Positions 47,084 through 59,639 of a DNA stretch of 64,000 nucleotides are shown here, piece by piece (position 1 is the stretch's first letter; each line of letters begins with the position of its first letter). Source of the DNA: Clarkia xantiana subsp. parviflora (taxonomy: Eukaryota > Streptophyta > Magnoliopsida > Myrtales > Onagraceae). The stretch spans positions 41,035,452 to 41,099,451 of the forward strand of contig JAPTYO010000002.1 of the NCBI GenBank assembly GCA_036873135.1, given 5' to 3'. The notes beneath the pieces are model-generated. The model was not told the origin of the DNA, ran no database searches, and saw nothing but the letters and a program-made list of their open reading frames with translations. Both the position numbers and the translations under genes were made by a program.

Positions 47084-49528
47084 ATGACGATTGATCGCAA
47101 TCCTCCCGAAGAGGTTAACGCGAGAAGTACAAGGAAAAGGCCTGGACATCCTAAGACGTCTCCGGCAAGCAAAAAAGCAGGAGGTCAGAAGCCAGCCGGA
47201 AGCCAGCCGGGGCCTTCCCATATACAGAGAGCTACTTCCATAGCTTCATCCATGCCAACCGAGTATGTGCCCGACGCACAGCACAACCTCTAAGACCCAA
47301 ATGACGAGCATCGTCCACCCCCACCTGGTTTTGAACCAGAGATGCATGATGATGATGAATTTCAGTCAGAAATGCCGCAAGGCAAACAACAAGGAACGGG
47401 AACAAACCTGATGCCTTCAGTTACTCCAGCAATGATGGCTGCGTTGGAAGACTTACTCGCATTCCCCGAGTCACTGAAAAATCAAGGATATGCGGCCCAA
47501 CCACCTCCAACCGCCCAGGAACATGCTGCGCCGACAAGAGAAATGTCGCAAGACACTACCCGCCAAGGCCGTCCATTCCAGGGCAGGGACCAACATGCGG
47601 AAAATGCCTTCCAGCATACAAGATATGAAGCCGCACGTTCATACACTCCTTCCCAAGAAGCCCGTCATTGGAGGAGTGCAAGAGACTTTGACGCTGAAAG
47701 CGAGAATTCATATGAGCAAGAAGTGTACGTTGCAAAGACAATGCACAAGACCGATGATACTAATTGGGAGTATGTCGACATAAAAGATGCCGCCTTTGAA
47801 GATGTCATTGATTTTTCATCAAAGGACAATGAGCACGTTGCATACCACGACGCATTGCCCATAACCGCGCAGAAGCCAATAAGAAGACAACTGGGATCCT
47901 TCCACATCCCTGTTGCCACATCCAACGCTTTCTTCACGCCAACAAGAAATGCATCCTTCGCACAATACGACTAAGGAGTCCTCCAATACAAAGGTGTCAA
48001 CCCGCCACCACCTGTCACTCCTACCATGACGACCGCACTCGAAGAATCCCTTGCATTTCGAAAGATATCAACGAACCAAGGATACGCCCTGCTATCACCA
48101 CATCTGCCTCCAGTCAACGGACAAGTTGAGGCGACAGGGAAAAAGTCTCGAGTCACAAGTCATCAAGACGCACTGCACCGAAGAATAGAGGGGCAATGCA
48201 CGGAAGGTACCTTCCAGTACCAACAATCAAGGCACGGAGCTGCACGCTCATGCAACCCGTACGTGATAGCACAACACCAAAAAGAGGCATGGAAACAACC
48301 TCCAAAGCAGAATCAAGCAAAACCGCCATCAAGCGGTCAGAAAGGAAGAAATTGGCAGCCTCAGCCGAAAAGGCCTTTCCAAGAAGATTTCCAGAAACAA
48401 AGAGAAGTAAAGCTCGCTGATTGCATTCCATTGAATGCACCGCTATTCGTAATATTGAAGGAAATGAAGGATGCGAACATGTGGAAAGAGCCGAACAATT
48501 TCAGAAAAGTTCCGCTGGGGAAAGACAAAGACAAGTGGTGTGAAAACCACGAGGTCTTCGGCCACGAAACAAACAGCTGTGTCCGCATTAACAACTTCGT
48601 CCTCAAAGGCGAATTGAAGCAATTCGTCGATCAAGGCGACAGCCCCCCAAAGAAGACTCAAGCAGAGTCATCAAAAATACATAAGGAAGGTCCTTCCACA
48701 ATGACAAGCCAAGACGATGCTGACATCTGTCACAAGGAGGGACGGGAAAAACCTGTTAGTAACGATGACGTCCCAATCACGGGACTGACAACAAGAACCT
48801 TGAAGGCAATAATTGAAAAGGAGATACATGTTTCCTGGGAAAAGAGACAACTGCAACAAAAGAGGCCGTTCCAGTCAGACGTCCAAAGTCTCAAAAAGAA
48901 CAATCTCGCCAAATGTGTTCCATTGAACACACCGCTGTCCGTCATCTTGAAAGAGATAAAGAAGACCAAACGGTGGAAAAATCCCTCCAATTTTCGCAAG
49001 GGCCCACTGGGAAAAGCTGAAAGCAAATGGTGTGAAAATCACGAAGTATATGGCCACGAGACGGATAGCTGTGATGGATTAAAGCTTCATGTAAACAGCT
49101 TAATCTTAAAAGGAGAAATGAAAAAGTATATCGACCAAGGCGATAAGCATCAAAGGAAGCCTCATGTGAAGTCTTCGGAAAAAGGCAAGGGAAAAGAAAG
49201 GGCGAATAATAACCCACCCATCGCCAAACGACAGAAAAACAACGTCACTTATGGAACCAATTGTGACGACTTATACAATCCTTGGAGCACGAAGGTGGAA
49301 GAAACAAATTTCAAACTCCCGAAAAACAAACCTCACCGCCCACTTGAGCTAACGACTGCCTTCCTTGGCAAAAATGTTGAAGAACAACGCACGCAACGTA
49401 AAACTGAGGGGCATAACATCAACATTTGCTCATCCCCAAAGGTGGAGATTGAAGAGCTCAACACGCTAGATGCACTGAGGAACTATGTGGCACGTGGCAA
49501 TGTCAACTTGCCAACAAATCACCTATAA
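47084..49528 (+). pseudogene. Gag-like ORF of element Z with two in-frame stops and internal duplication
   Basis: Starts ATG 47084 (MTIDRNPPEEVNARSTRKRP), 50 bases after the LTR. One continuous frame to 49528 (about 814 codons) interrupted only by TAA at 47291-47293 and TAA at 47972-47974. N-terminal basic/Pro-rich part. The phrase AALEDLLAFPESLKNQGYA recurs as TALEESLAFRKISTNQGYA (from 48026). A ~70-residue block ending in a CHHC knuckle also occurs twice: CENHEVFGHETNSC (48539-48580) and CENHEVYGHETDSC (49031-49072), each followed by a LILKGEMKKYIDQGD-like helix as after Tat gag knuckles. No protease follows. Possibly an RNA-binding Gag acting with a partner element. Confidence 0.85.
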
Positions 49529-50689
49529 AGACGTCAAACACATCAGCAATCCCTTTATCTCCTTTACCTCCTTTTTTCGCATATCTACTTTAAGTCTTTT
49601 TAGATTAAGTACAACTTATGCTTATTAGCCTTAATACGTTTCAAAAGAAGCGATCAGTAGACGCTTTATTGTAATCCGTTGTACGAACTCCAAATATCTA
49701 ATGAAGGTTAAATCTACTTCCGTAGGTACATTATTATATGACGCATACTACCTTGGAATAACGCCAAGTAACAACTACGCACATATTAATCGCGTCAACA
49801 ACACAAACTATGGCACTAAGGACAACAAACGGCTTAGGTCATACAACATCCCCCATGCAACGAAGCCTCAAGCATTCTATACGCGCAAGACTAAAAATCG
49901 TGTTGCAATAATAAATAAGGCGTGGGCATTACCCAAGTGACAACGTCACCAACATTGTGGAAGAAAGGAATTCAGGATACGCTCATATGTCATACGCACA
50001 CCTGTGCCAAACCCATCACGAGAAAAGAGCTAGAAAATTATTTCCAACATCCAGCAAGTTTACCTTTGCCAAGACAAACAATAACGGAATCCCCGTCATT
50101 GATGAAAACCCAAAGGCAGATCATGCACTGTCAGAAGATGAAACAATAAAAACCATCAGGAAACAACGGCACAACTGCCAAGCGACTTGGGAGGCACCAA
50201 GCTGACAAGTGCTCGGCATTCCACCTAACATAATACACGCCTGTCTTGATCCGCACCTATCATGATCCGCACCTATCACGTCCGCACTCAGGGAAATTTC
50301 CTACACAAACAAGGAATCCTCGTATCAGATTCCTTTACTTTATTTATCTGCATGACTAAAAAGAAAATTTCATGACTCCATACTTTTGCAAACTTATAAA
50401 CATTGCAATTATCTGACAAAAGCAACTCTGTTTGTAGGTACATGCTACACTATGATTACTACATGGGAATTACGCCAAGTAGTAACCTATGCACAAAAAT
50501 CTACTTCACCAATACAAGCTAAGCATTGTGTTCAAGAAGGGATTTACGGTATACAACGCCAACATATCTATTATCTACACCAACATGGAGTTTATTTCTC
50601 CATTCATAACATTGACGTCTATCTCAAGAAGGTGCCGGCAACACAAAGCCATCGCGCTATGTGCACAGTCAACCTATATATCGTAATGA

Positions 50690-51050
50690 CAACTTGCGGA
50701 TTATCTATCAAAATGACGACTATTCCATAGGCGTCTACTACAAGCAATATCTTGGAAAAACAGTAAGGTCTACTATCAAAATGACGACTATTCCAGAGGC
50801 GTCAACTACAAGCAATATCTTGGAAAAACACCAAGGTCTACTATCAAAATGACGACTATTCCAGAGGCGTCAACTACAAGCAATATCTTGGAAAAACACC
50901 AAGGTCTACTATCAAAATGACGACTATTCCAGAGGCGTCAACTACAAGCAATATCTTGGAAAAACACCAAGGTCTACTATCAAAATGACGACTATTCCAG
51001 AGGCGTCAACTACAAGCAATATCTTGGATAAACACTAAGATTTACTATCA
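50690..51050 (+). repeat. Tandem repeat, about 62-bp units x5 (element Z)
   Basis: Units read TCTACTATCAAAATGACGAC, TATTCCAGAGGCGTCAACTA, CAAGCAATATCTTGGAAAAA, with near-perfect identity in the middle copies. Confidence 0.93.
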
Positions 51051-51129
51051 AAAGTAGCATGTTGAGGTATCCTCTTTGTAAAGACAAACCCCATGTTTAC
51101 TTCTAAAAATGACATGCTGTGACATCTCT

Positions 51130-51400
51130 TGTTAGATGAAAATCCTCATGTTCATCGCCATTCCCTGGATTCAGAACAGGATGGGCAAATACAATACGAG
51201 ACTGATCACCCCATAAGTGGTGGAAGTTCTCTTGTTAGACAACGACCCCACGCTACAACAAGTGTGAATTCCTGTTTAAAGGGTTCACTCTTTATGGAGA
51301 AAGTCCTCTTGTTAGATGACAATCCCATACTATGAATTCATGTTTAAAGGGTTCACTCTTTACGGCAAAATTCCTCTTGTTAGATGACAATTCCGTACTA
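51130..51400 (+). repeat. Tandem repeat CTCTTGTTAGATGACAATCC (element Z)
   Basis: Three to four diverged units combining CTCTTGTTAGA(T/C)GACAA with GTTTAAAGGGTTCACTCTTT. Confidence 0.8.
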
Positions 51401-52089
51401 TAGATTTTCAAACCGTGTTGCATGGTTCCTGGACGCAGAAAGCATGCATCACAATACATATTTTCAAAAAGTGTTACGTGGTCCCTGGACGCAAAAATCA
51501 TGTATCACAAATATTTTTTCAAAAACCAAATTGTTTTTACGTATGCTTCCCCAACGCGAGTTGATACACGCTGGCAGGTGCACACCCTGTTTAAAACTCA
51601 TAAAATTTACAAGTCGAGTCTTGTACAACTTCGCCTTAGAGTGGAACTAAGAGACGGTATAAACTAGTATCTTGCTTAGCCAAGATAACACCTTTCAAAT
51701 ACACAGCTTGTTAAGAAAAATCGCTATACGCGAAATACTTGACAGGTTACAACATATATAGCGGCAAGCTATTCAGGAAAGAAGGGCAACATGCGTAATG
51801 CATCATGCAAGCAATCTTGAGTACATCTCAAGTCATCAATCAAGAAGTGGCTATCGGTCACGACTGCGGGGACTATGTCTACGTTACTAGTCATCCACAT
51901 TCAACAAAAACAGTAAGTGATAACGGTATGAAATATTACTAACAAGTTATCATGTAAACTTTTATGCATAAAGCAGGTTCAATCGACATAGTTCGAAGCA
52001 AACAAGTCATAAGCAATAAGCAAGGAACAACTCCAACAAAGTTCCAAACATAGGAGCTCACAAAAACACACAGACAAGTGTTCAGCTCA

Positions 52090-52600
52090 TACCAGAAGGA
52101 AGAGCACGTTCCACCTCGGGCCGCTCCTTCGAGCGGGGGGCAGACTGCGCATCCTTACAACCGTCAACTTCCTTCCCTTTATGGCAGGAAGGAGTAGGAA
52201 CTGTCACAGAAGTCTTCAGGCGCTTCGAACTGCTCGAAAGACGCGTCCCAGCGGCGGACCGTTTGGCAGAATCAGGATAGGCAACAACGCGATCAGTAAC
52301 AAGCGTCTTGCGACCTGCAAAGAACCTCCAAAGCTACAATCAAAATACAACTAAACTAAGACAGTATACAAGGATGACTGTTTATTCAAACCGTTTACCT
52401 TTTCCATGCCCGGAAGCCGCCGATGCTCCAGGAACAAGAGATGGAACAAACCTTCCGTTAGAATTAGAAGCAATCCTACGAGTAGACGCCGTTTGCAAAG
52501 ACAAGCTTTTTCCTTCAAGATGGAGATAATGGACTTACTCATGGTAACAGCCGTGGGAAGACTAATTCTGACAATGGACAGCAAGATCTGATATCCTGGA
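52090..52600 (-). pseudogene. Candidate spliced antisense ORF of element Z (aORF-like)
   Basis: On the minus strand an open segment (about 52500-52401) ending ..SAASGHGKG has a donor AAAAG|GTAAAC. After a ~78-bp AT-rich intron the acceptor TTTGCAG leads into an open segment (52314-52096) starting GRKTLVTDRVVAYPDSAKRS and ending ERALPSG with a donor G|GTATGAG. The joined frame is open and Ser/Lys/Arg-rich. Opposite strand and position downstream of gag match the antisense ORF of Tat elements. No recognised domain. A GC-rich segment at about 54030-54210 could be another exon. Confidence 0.45.
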
Positions 52601-53029
52601 AAATGCAACCAACAATCCAGTCAGTGCGTAAACACGCATCAACACTTATGCAAACATTTATGCAACGGACGCTCCATGTGAGACAACTATGTACGTACAA
52701 GACTCGTTAGTCTTCGCGCAACAATTAACAAGCATCACGCAAGGGGGACAACCTCTTCAACACATTAACTTTGCATGACAACATCGAGCTCATACTCGCA
52801 GCATACAAGATTACAAGGGTGGAATATTTTCTAAGTGTTTTGCTCAGGATGACAGTCAGCATATAGCAAGCTATCAGCATACAACTATGTGTCAGCATAT
52901 TATCAGGAGTTGGCATATAACCTGTGTTCGCATCAATCATACGGATACAGCGTACATAGCCAGGGATGGTGAAAAGATTCTAAGTGCGGGGGCAAATACG
53001 CACATACGTGTACATTCACGCATGTTGAC

Positions 53030-53235
53030 AAGGATGCATGTCGACAAGGAGAAAATATTTTCTAAGTGTTTCCATGTACGTACATACATGTCGACAAGGA
53101 TGCATGTCGACAATGAGAAAATATTTTCTCAGTGTTTCCATGTACGTTCATACATGTCGACAAGAATGCATGTCGTCAAGGAGTAAATATTTTCTAAGTG
53201 TTTCCATGTACGTACATACATGTCGACAAAGATGG
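53030..53235 (+). repeat. Tandem repeat, about 62-bp units x3 (element Z)
   Basis: Units contain ACATGTCGACAAGGATGCAT, GTCGACAAGGAGAAAATATT and TTCTAAGTGTTTCCATGTAC. Confidence 0.92.
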
Positions 53236-53404
53236 ATTGCATACAACAAGTAGCTATGCCTCCTAAGCACACCTACGACGCTCATCGACAAAGCTCATAC
53301 GACGAAATCTATGGTAACAAGCATTAGATATCGTTTAAATATTTTCTAAGTGTTTTAACATGTTTGCAGACAATAACCGACAGTCTATACCTGATGCTCA
53401 ACCA

Positions 53405-53545
53405 TTAGCGCCAACACGCATAGCAAAGTCAACGCGCATAGCAAAGTCAACGCGCATAGCAAAGTCAACGCGCATAGCAAAGTCAACGTGCATAGTAAAG
53501 TCAATGCGCATAGCAAAGTCAACGCGCATAGCAAAGTTGATGCAC
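53405..53545 (+). repeat. Tandem repeat, 18-bp units x7 (element Z)
   Basis: CGCATAGCAAAGTCAACG repeated about seven times with few changes. Multiple-of-three length leaves frames open on both strands. Confidence 0.93.
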
Positions 53546-54955
53546 GCAATAAAAGTGGCCAACGTCCCAAGAAGCTATCATACAAGCGGTGCGACTAACG
53601 TGACGAACCGCGAAGAGCAAACACGACAACACTTAGGAAAAATATTTTTCTAAGGCATCAAGACAACAAACGACTACTCCAAAGACGTTTGGCAACTTCC
53701 GACAACCAACAAATCCGTCAAGGGAAAAACTACACGTACCGACCGAAAGGCCTTTACGCGAAGGCATGGGGGCAATATGTCCAATGGGGGAATTTTATCA
53801 CGACTATGCACGGAGGTAAAAAATCGTCTAAGGCATGACCCAACGACGATAGCAACAACAACCAACCAGCAATTATTTGACATACGAACACCAGTGAGCA
53901 GCTCTATGCAACAACAACGACAAATAGTTCAAAGGAACGACAATACGACAACATCCAAAAATCAAGACGAAGCTGTCCTGTAAAATCGAGTTTTCAGACT
54001 ACCTCAAAATGTGACAAAAAGTATCACAATGGACTCCACTCGTCGATACAATTTCAGAAAGGTAAGGACCGCGGCGAACGGAGCACGGGAAGGCGGCGCG
54101 TGGGTTACACGTGCCGGCAGGGCAGCACACACGCGACGGCGCGTGAGGGCGCGTCCGGTGTCGTCTGGCGATTCTGAAGGCGGCACCGGAATCCTCGCGA
54201 TGATCTGAGTCGATTGATGGTGTCAATTTCTGAAAACAAGTCAAGAATCAAACACGTAACTTTCTGGATGCACCTAAAGTTTACAACGGTGAAGAAACTA
54301 TGAACAAGCAAATAGTTTCTAGAAATGGTGGAGCAATTACCTGCAAACAAGGATGAAGAATGAATTCCCAAAGAGCTGGAAGAATGATTGGGGATTAGTG
54401 TAATCACATATCCCAAAAGATGCCTTGATGATAAGGATCAAAGGAGTAATTCATCTACACCCACGCCTAAGTGCTTACGGTATACTCCACCCTCTTCTAA
54501 GTATTTATCTCTAGCACATGATTATTTTGGTATTACGCATATCAAATTCTTTATTCTACATGCATGTTTGCATATTGCATGATTCATGATTCATTAATTG
54601 CTAAGTCATTTTAGAGTATGCGGATTATATTTCTAGCATCACGTAATTACGTTCTTGCCATGACCGTTACTTGTGCATGCGTATTGATAAAAGCATGTCC
54701 GCATGACATATTACTAATAGCTTATATCCCTAGCGGTAATCATGTTTGCACGATATATACGCGCATTTTCTATTGCACTAACCGTGATGACAGGAAATAA
54801 AGTCACTCGGTCGGAAAATGAAAACCGAATCAAGACTTCTACGTCCAACCAACAATCAAAACCGGAAGGTTAACGTCAAGCTCAAATTGGATGCGTATCC
54901 TAACTTAAAATAGAGTCAAGAAAGGTTTTAAACCGTTACTTGACTCGGGGGCAAG

Positions 54956-55787
54956 TGATGGATATGTGTCCAATTCGGGTTCGTATTTATGTTTCGGGCA
55001 TCGTAAACACGTTAAAATCACATCACGGCTTGAAAAACGTCTCCCAAGAGTCAAAACGGTACGGAAGCGCGTTACGCGCGTCCGGGTTGCATTACAACCC
55101 GGATGTCCGGATTGCTTGCAATCCGGTGGTCCAGGTTGCGCGGCAAGCCGGACCTCGCCGAATTGCCCAAATTCGACGAGGTCCGGATTGCCCTAAGGGT
55201 ATTACGCGTTTACCGTTACGTGATTACCGTTACGCGTAGAGAAGTCGAGTTCGCGCATTGCCAACATTAATGACGGTTACCGCTTGCTTTTGAACCGTCA
55301 TCAAACCGCTTCAAAACTGGGTCCGGTCCCAAGGGAGCCTATAAATAGGAGGCCTTGGCCACCCATTTTCACACATCCTCTCATTTGCCCAACTTTGGTA
55401 TTTTGAGCTCTGACTTCTCTTTAGAAATACTTTCTCTCTCTAGAGTCATCTTTACCTTTTTAGCCCCAATCGTGACTTAGGCATCGGAGAGGGCTCCACT
55501 AGCACCACCCCCTGTCTCCATGCTAGTACCGGCCCTTTGTGCAGGAAACGAGCCCCAAAGCTAAGGCGAGGAAGAGAAATAGGAATAAGACGTGCCCAGA
55601 CGCTCAGACCAGTGCCCAGACCGCCATTTCCTGAGACACAAACCTTTCCGAGACTCAGCGATAAAACCGAACACTCGTCATCGGCACAAGGCGAAAACCT
55701 CTTCCAGACGAAGGGTGACAGCCCAGAAACCCGCTTAACCACTCAGACAGACGCGTCCATACGACCCAGTTCATCCAGGACGCAACA
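54956..55787 (+). repeat. 3' LTR of element Z (832 bp)
   Basis: Same ends as the 5' LTR. Carries an extra ~107-bp block (about 55083-55190) of short inverted repeats such as CCGGATTGCTTGCAATCCGG, bounded by the repeated phrase GTCCGG(G/A)TTGC. Confidence 0.92.
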
Positions 55788-58700
55788 GTTGTTTTTGTGC
55801 GATTTCAGGTGTGGAGTTAGTTATTTATTATGACTGACAAATTTTCTATGTTGTATATGTATTATTTGAATTCACACACTCACTTTAGTGTAATCTCCAA
55901 AAACGCCTAAAACCCAGGGCGACTAGGAACCCCGGAGGTTTAGTACGGTACGACCGGAGCGGCTGGGCCGCCGGTACGGCTCGGAAAAACTCTACTCGCT
56001 TGTGAAGGTCTTATGATCCCTATGATGGGGTGAGGAAACCACCTTGTCGGGAACCTATCAGTGGAACCTACCTAGTAGAGCAAAGCCACACGTTTTTTAC
56101 CCCCTAACATGTTGTGTTTTATCCGTGTTTCTTTGTTGTGTAAATAAGAGTTGTCAGGAAATCTGTAAGTTTTTTTTAAACTGTGTAACTTTTATTCTCA
56201 TGCATTCATCTCATTGCATTTTTTTAAAAAAACAAAAAAATTACTTTTTCAGCTAAGTAGTTAGCCATTTAGTTGTAGAATTTTCATTTTCAAACATGCA
56301 TTTCGTATGCGTTGTTTTTTTTAAAACTCTTACCTGAATTTATAATTTCAACATTGCGTTTCTTACGCATTATTTTAAAAAAACCTCTTCAGGTAAGTTG
56401 TAATTTTTTTAGTGCATCATACATGCGTTGTTAAAAAAACATTTTTGGAAATTTTAATTCCTCTTTAGCTATTAGAGCTTCTAATTTCGAACGTGCATTC
56501 CATATGCATCATTTCACAAACTTTTTACCTGGATTGTTTTATTTTAAATAATGCATCCAGTATGCATTAATTTTAAAAAAAAAATTTAGATAAATCGTAA
56601 GCTCTCTTAGTTTTAGGGCTCTTTGTTTAAAAAAAAACCTTTTACCTGATATGCATTATTTTCGAAAAAAAAAATTTCAGGTAAATTGTAATTTTTCTTA
56701 GTTGTAGAATTTTTTTTTTTTAATTTTGCATCTTGTATTTATTTTGTGCATCTCATATGCATTCTTTAAAAAAACTTTTTATTTTTTTGAGCAACCAAGA
56801 TGTTTTTTTTCCTTTAAAAAAAAATAAATTTTTTTTTTTCAGGTAATTTGTAAGTTTTCTCAACTGTAGAACTTTCATTTCAAGTATGCATCTCATGTAT
56901 ATCTCATAGACATTGTTTTAGGAAAAACGATTCTTTAGATAGATTTTAAATCTTCTCTTAGTTGTTGAGCATTTAATTCCAAACATGCATTGCATTTGCA
57001 TTATTTTTAAAAAACTTTACTTGGTTTTTTCATTTTGTACATTCCATATGTATCATTCAGGTAAACTGGTTGTAAGTTGTAAACTTCCTTAGCAGTTCAG
57101 CTTTAACTTTCGAGCATGCATGAACATTAAAAAAAAAACTCAAAGTGTCATTCATTTTTTATCCGAGGTGTAATACACTTTTTCGACAAGATCTTCATTT
57201 CAACCTTCGCATAAGCTAGCGTTTAAAAAAAAAAGATTTGATTCTATTTTTGAGAAAATAGTTTAACTGTGCAGTTGAGTGCGACTATTCGAGTTTAAAC
57301 AAAGGATTAGAAAACCTTTTTGAGAAACCTTGTTTTGAACATCTAGCGTTCGTTCGAGCCAGATAGTGCACTCAACGAACTCATTAAACTCCAAGCTAGT
57401 GCAAACCACCTTAGATCATAAATTTTGATTCTTTCTGAAAGGTAATCAAAATTATGAAATGAATGATATTAGAAGTTTTCCGAAAAATCATGCATGACTC
57501 ATTTGATTCTTTATACTAACTATCGTGTCTGGTCTTTTCAGGTACCCTTGGATAGGTATGTTGTACATACAAGTGGTGTCGGCCGAATGGGGCAACATAA
57601 ACGTGTAGTCATCCAGTTACAAATATAGCAAATTGCGCACTCGAAATATCCGATACTCAGGTATGATGAATTGTACTTGATTTTTTCCTTGAGATTTGAG
57701 TGTCCCTACTCTTTTTGCAGATCAGACGACCACTTCGACGAGGTCGCAACCACGTTAAATGTGACTGCTTCAAAGAACTCCCATGCCAAAATTCCACATA
57801 CAATGTGTGGAATTCATACGCGTCCCCGAACCAAACCCTACATCCGTTCTACGGTAAGGTCTAAAACGGTCGGTGGTAACCAAGGGGCATCTCCTATTGA
57901 GATCGGGCATGTCCGAAGATGGGAAAATATCAAGAGATCATCAAGAGTCTCGTGAAGATTCAATGTGCTGATCAATGAACATTTTGGATGTCAAGTAAAG
58001 AAAACATTATTGTTGGTGCCTTCCATCAGAGGTCCAGGGGCATTTACTTTCCAGCAGGTGTTCATATACATGTTGTGATTTCTAGATGGAGCAGGAAAAT
58101 CAGGACATGCAACAGATCCATTCACATATGGAGCAAATTTCCATTAAAGATGTCAGGCACCCAGGTAAGAGAAGTCGTGATCAATTTTCTCCCCGAAATT
58201 TGATTTTTTTTCCTTACTCATTGTGCAGCTCGGATAATCATCCAAATAAAAGCCTCTGAAGAGCACATCTCGTGCACAACCCTTTGCTCGCCAACCATTC
58301 TTGTGTCAGTTGCCGAATTTATCTCGCGCAATATATGTGCCCCAATACGGACTACTCCACGTCATCCATGTGTATTCATTGGCCAGGCCATTCATCCTGC
58401 ATGCGACGAGCCTAACCCGGTAGGTGCTAGCCATGGGGCATCCCCAGACGAGATTGAGCAATAACCGGGGCACTTGAGAAGCCGAGATTAGAAAACACTG
58501 TCTACGTCATCCATTGGTTGTAAGGTCCATCCAGGGCGTCGACACGATCGATATATTTTGACTCAATCAACTGATTCCTTCTCTAGAAGATGTTTTGAAT
58601 TAGAAATTTCAGATTTTCCACTAGGGGCATGTACATAATTGTTGTTGATTATTTTCGCTAAATTTTCGTTTTCAAAAAAAAAAAAAGCAAGCAAAAAAGG

Positions 58701-58789
58701 CCCAAAAAAAAAGCAAGCAAAAAGGGAGAAAAAAAAAAAGAAAAAAAAAAAGCAAAAGAAAAAAGCAAAAAAACTTTTTTTTTTAGGGT

Positions 58790-59340
58790 CACAGCTGCCC
58801 TTTAATTGGCTACCGATAAAAATAAAGAGAGTGCTCATTCATATTCTGTGAGAGCAGTGAAGAAATAAAAGGGTCACAGTTGTCCCTAGATCAACTACAG
58901 ATAAAAAGGGTCACAGTCATCCCTAAAACGACTACAAAGAAAGGGCGCCACAGCCACCCTTAAAATGGCTACACAAAAAGAGTGATCTCGCGAAACCGGT
59001 GAGGGCGGGAAAATAAAACAAAGGGTCACAGTCGTCTGTCAAACGGCTACAGTCAAAAGAGAGATCCCGGAACATCGATGGCGGATATCAAGTGAAAGGG
59101 CCACAACCACCCTCGAAATGGTTACATACAAAGAGTGTTTCCCGTATCAGAGACGAGGAATGAAGGGCCACAGCCACCCTCTAAAGGGCTATAAATTAAA
59201 AGAGCTCCGACAACATTAAGGACGGTGAGAAAAGGCCATAGCCACCCTCCAAACGGCTACAAATACTCCCACATCGATGCGGAAAATAAAGTACGAGTCA
59301 CAGCCACCGTTTAATCGGCTATCAAATAAAGAGTGCTTCT
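58790..59340 (+). repeat. Tandem repeat GGCCACAGCCACCCT (element X)
   Basis: Homologous to 36770-37400 in Y, units of about 55-80 bp. Confidence 0.87.
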
Positions 59341-59639
59341 GATAGGTTGAAAACCCGAAAGGGCGGCCTAGGCAAAATCAGGAAATGAGGGGCATGATTG
59401 CAAATTCAGAAATTGCAATTATGGCAAAAGGAGAGAAAATAAAAAAACCGAGGGGCACGGTCGGAAATCTCTCAAACGACCGTGGCAAAAGGAGAGAATA
59501 AGAGAGAAATTCTCTAAAAAAAAAAGGAGATAAAAAAAAAAAAGATCCGGCTAGGTTGTTGCACCATGCACAATTTATGCAAAAATTAGGGACAAACATT
59601 CATGCGCATGCGTATTTTCTACGGTACAGCGTCTTCAAA

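Larger units (their letters stand above)
49529..52080 (+). other. Non-coding tail of element Z, first part
   Basis: AT-rich, no supported gene. Holds tandem repeats at 50690-51050 and 51130-51400. Short frames here are repeat-driven. Confidence 0.7.
46306..55792 (+). mobile_element. Element Z: LTR element with gag-like ORF only (TR-GAG-like)
   Basis: 5' LTR 46311-47034 (724 bp), PBS 47036-47059, gag-like frame 47084-49528, long non-coding repeat-rich tail, PPT (GACTCGGGGGCAAG) before 54956, 3' LTR 54956-55787 (832 bp). Flanks gttat and gttgt match at four of five bases and are taken as the TSD. No protease, RT or integrase is visible, so it is non-autonomous. The CHHC knuckle and PBS start TGGCGC link it to gypsy/Tat elements. 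Inserted in the leader of element X. Confidence 0.9.

Noticed and set aside
53405..53545. CRISPR-like regular short repeats
   Set aside because: Direct tandem repeats without unique spacers, in a plant retrotransposon.
53385..53653. Repeated TRIAKS / LLCALTL peptides as a possible small membrane protein
   Set aside because: Produced by an 18-bp tandem repeat in the non-coding tail of element Z.
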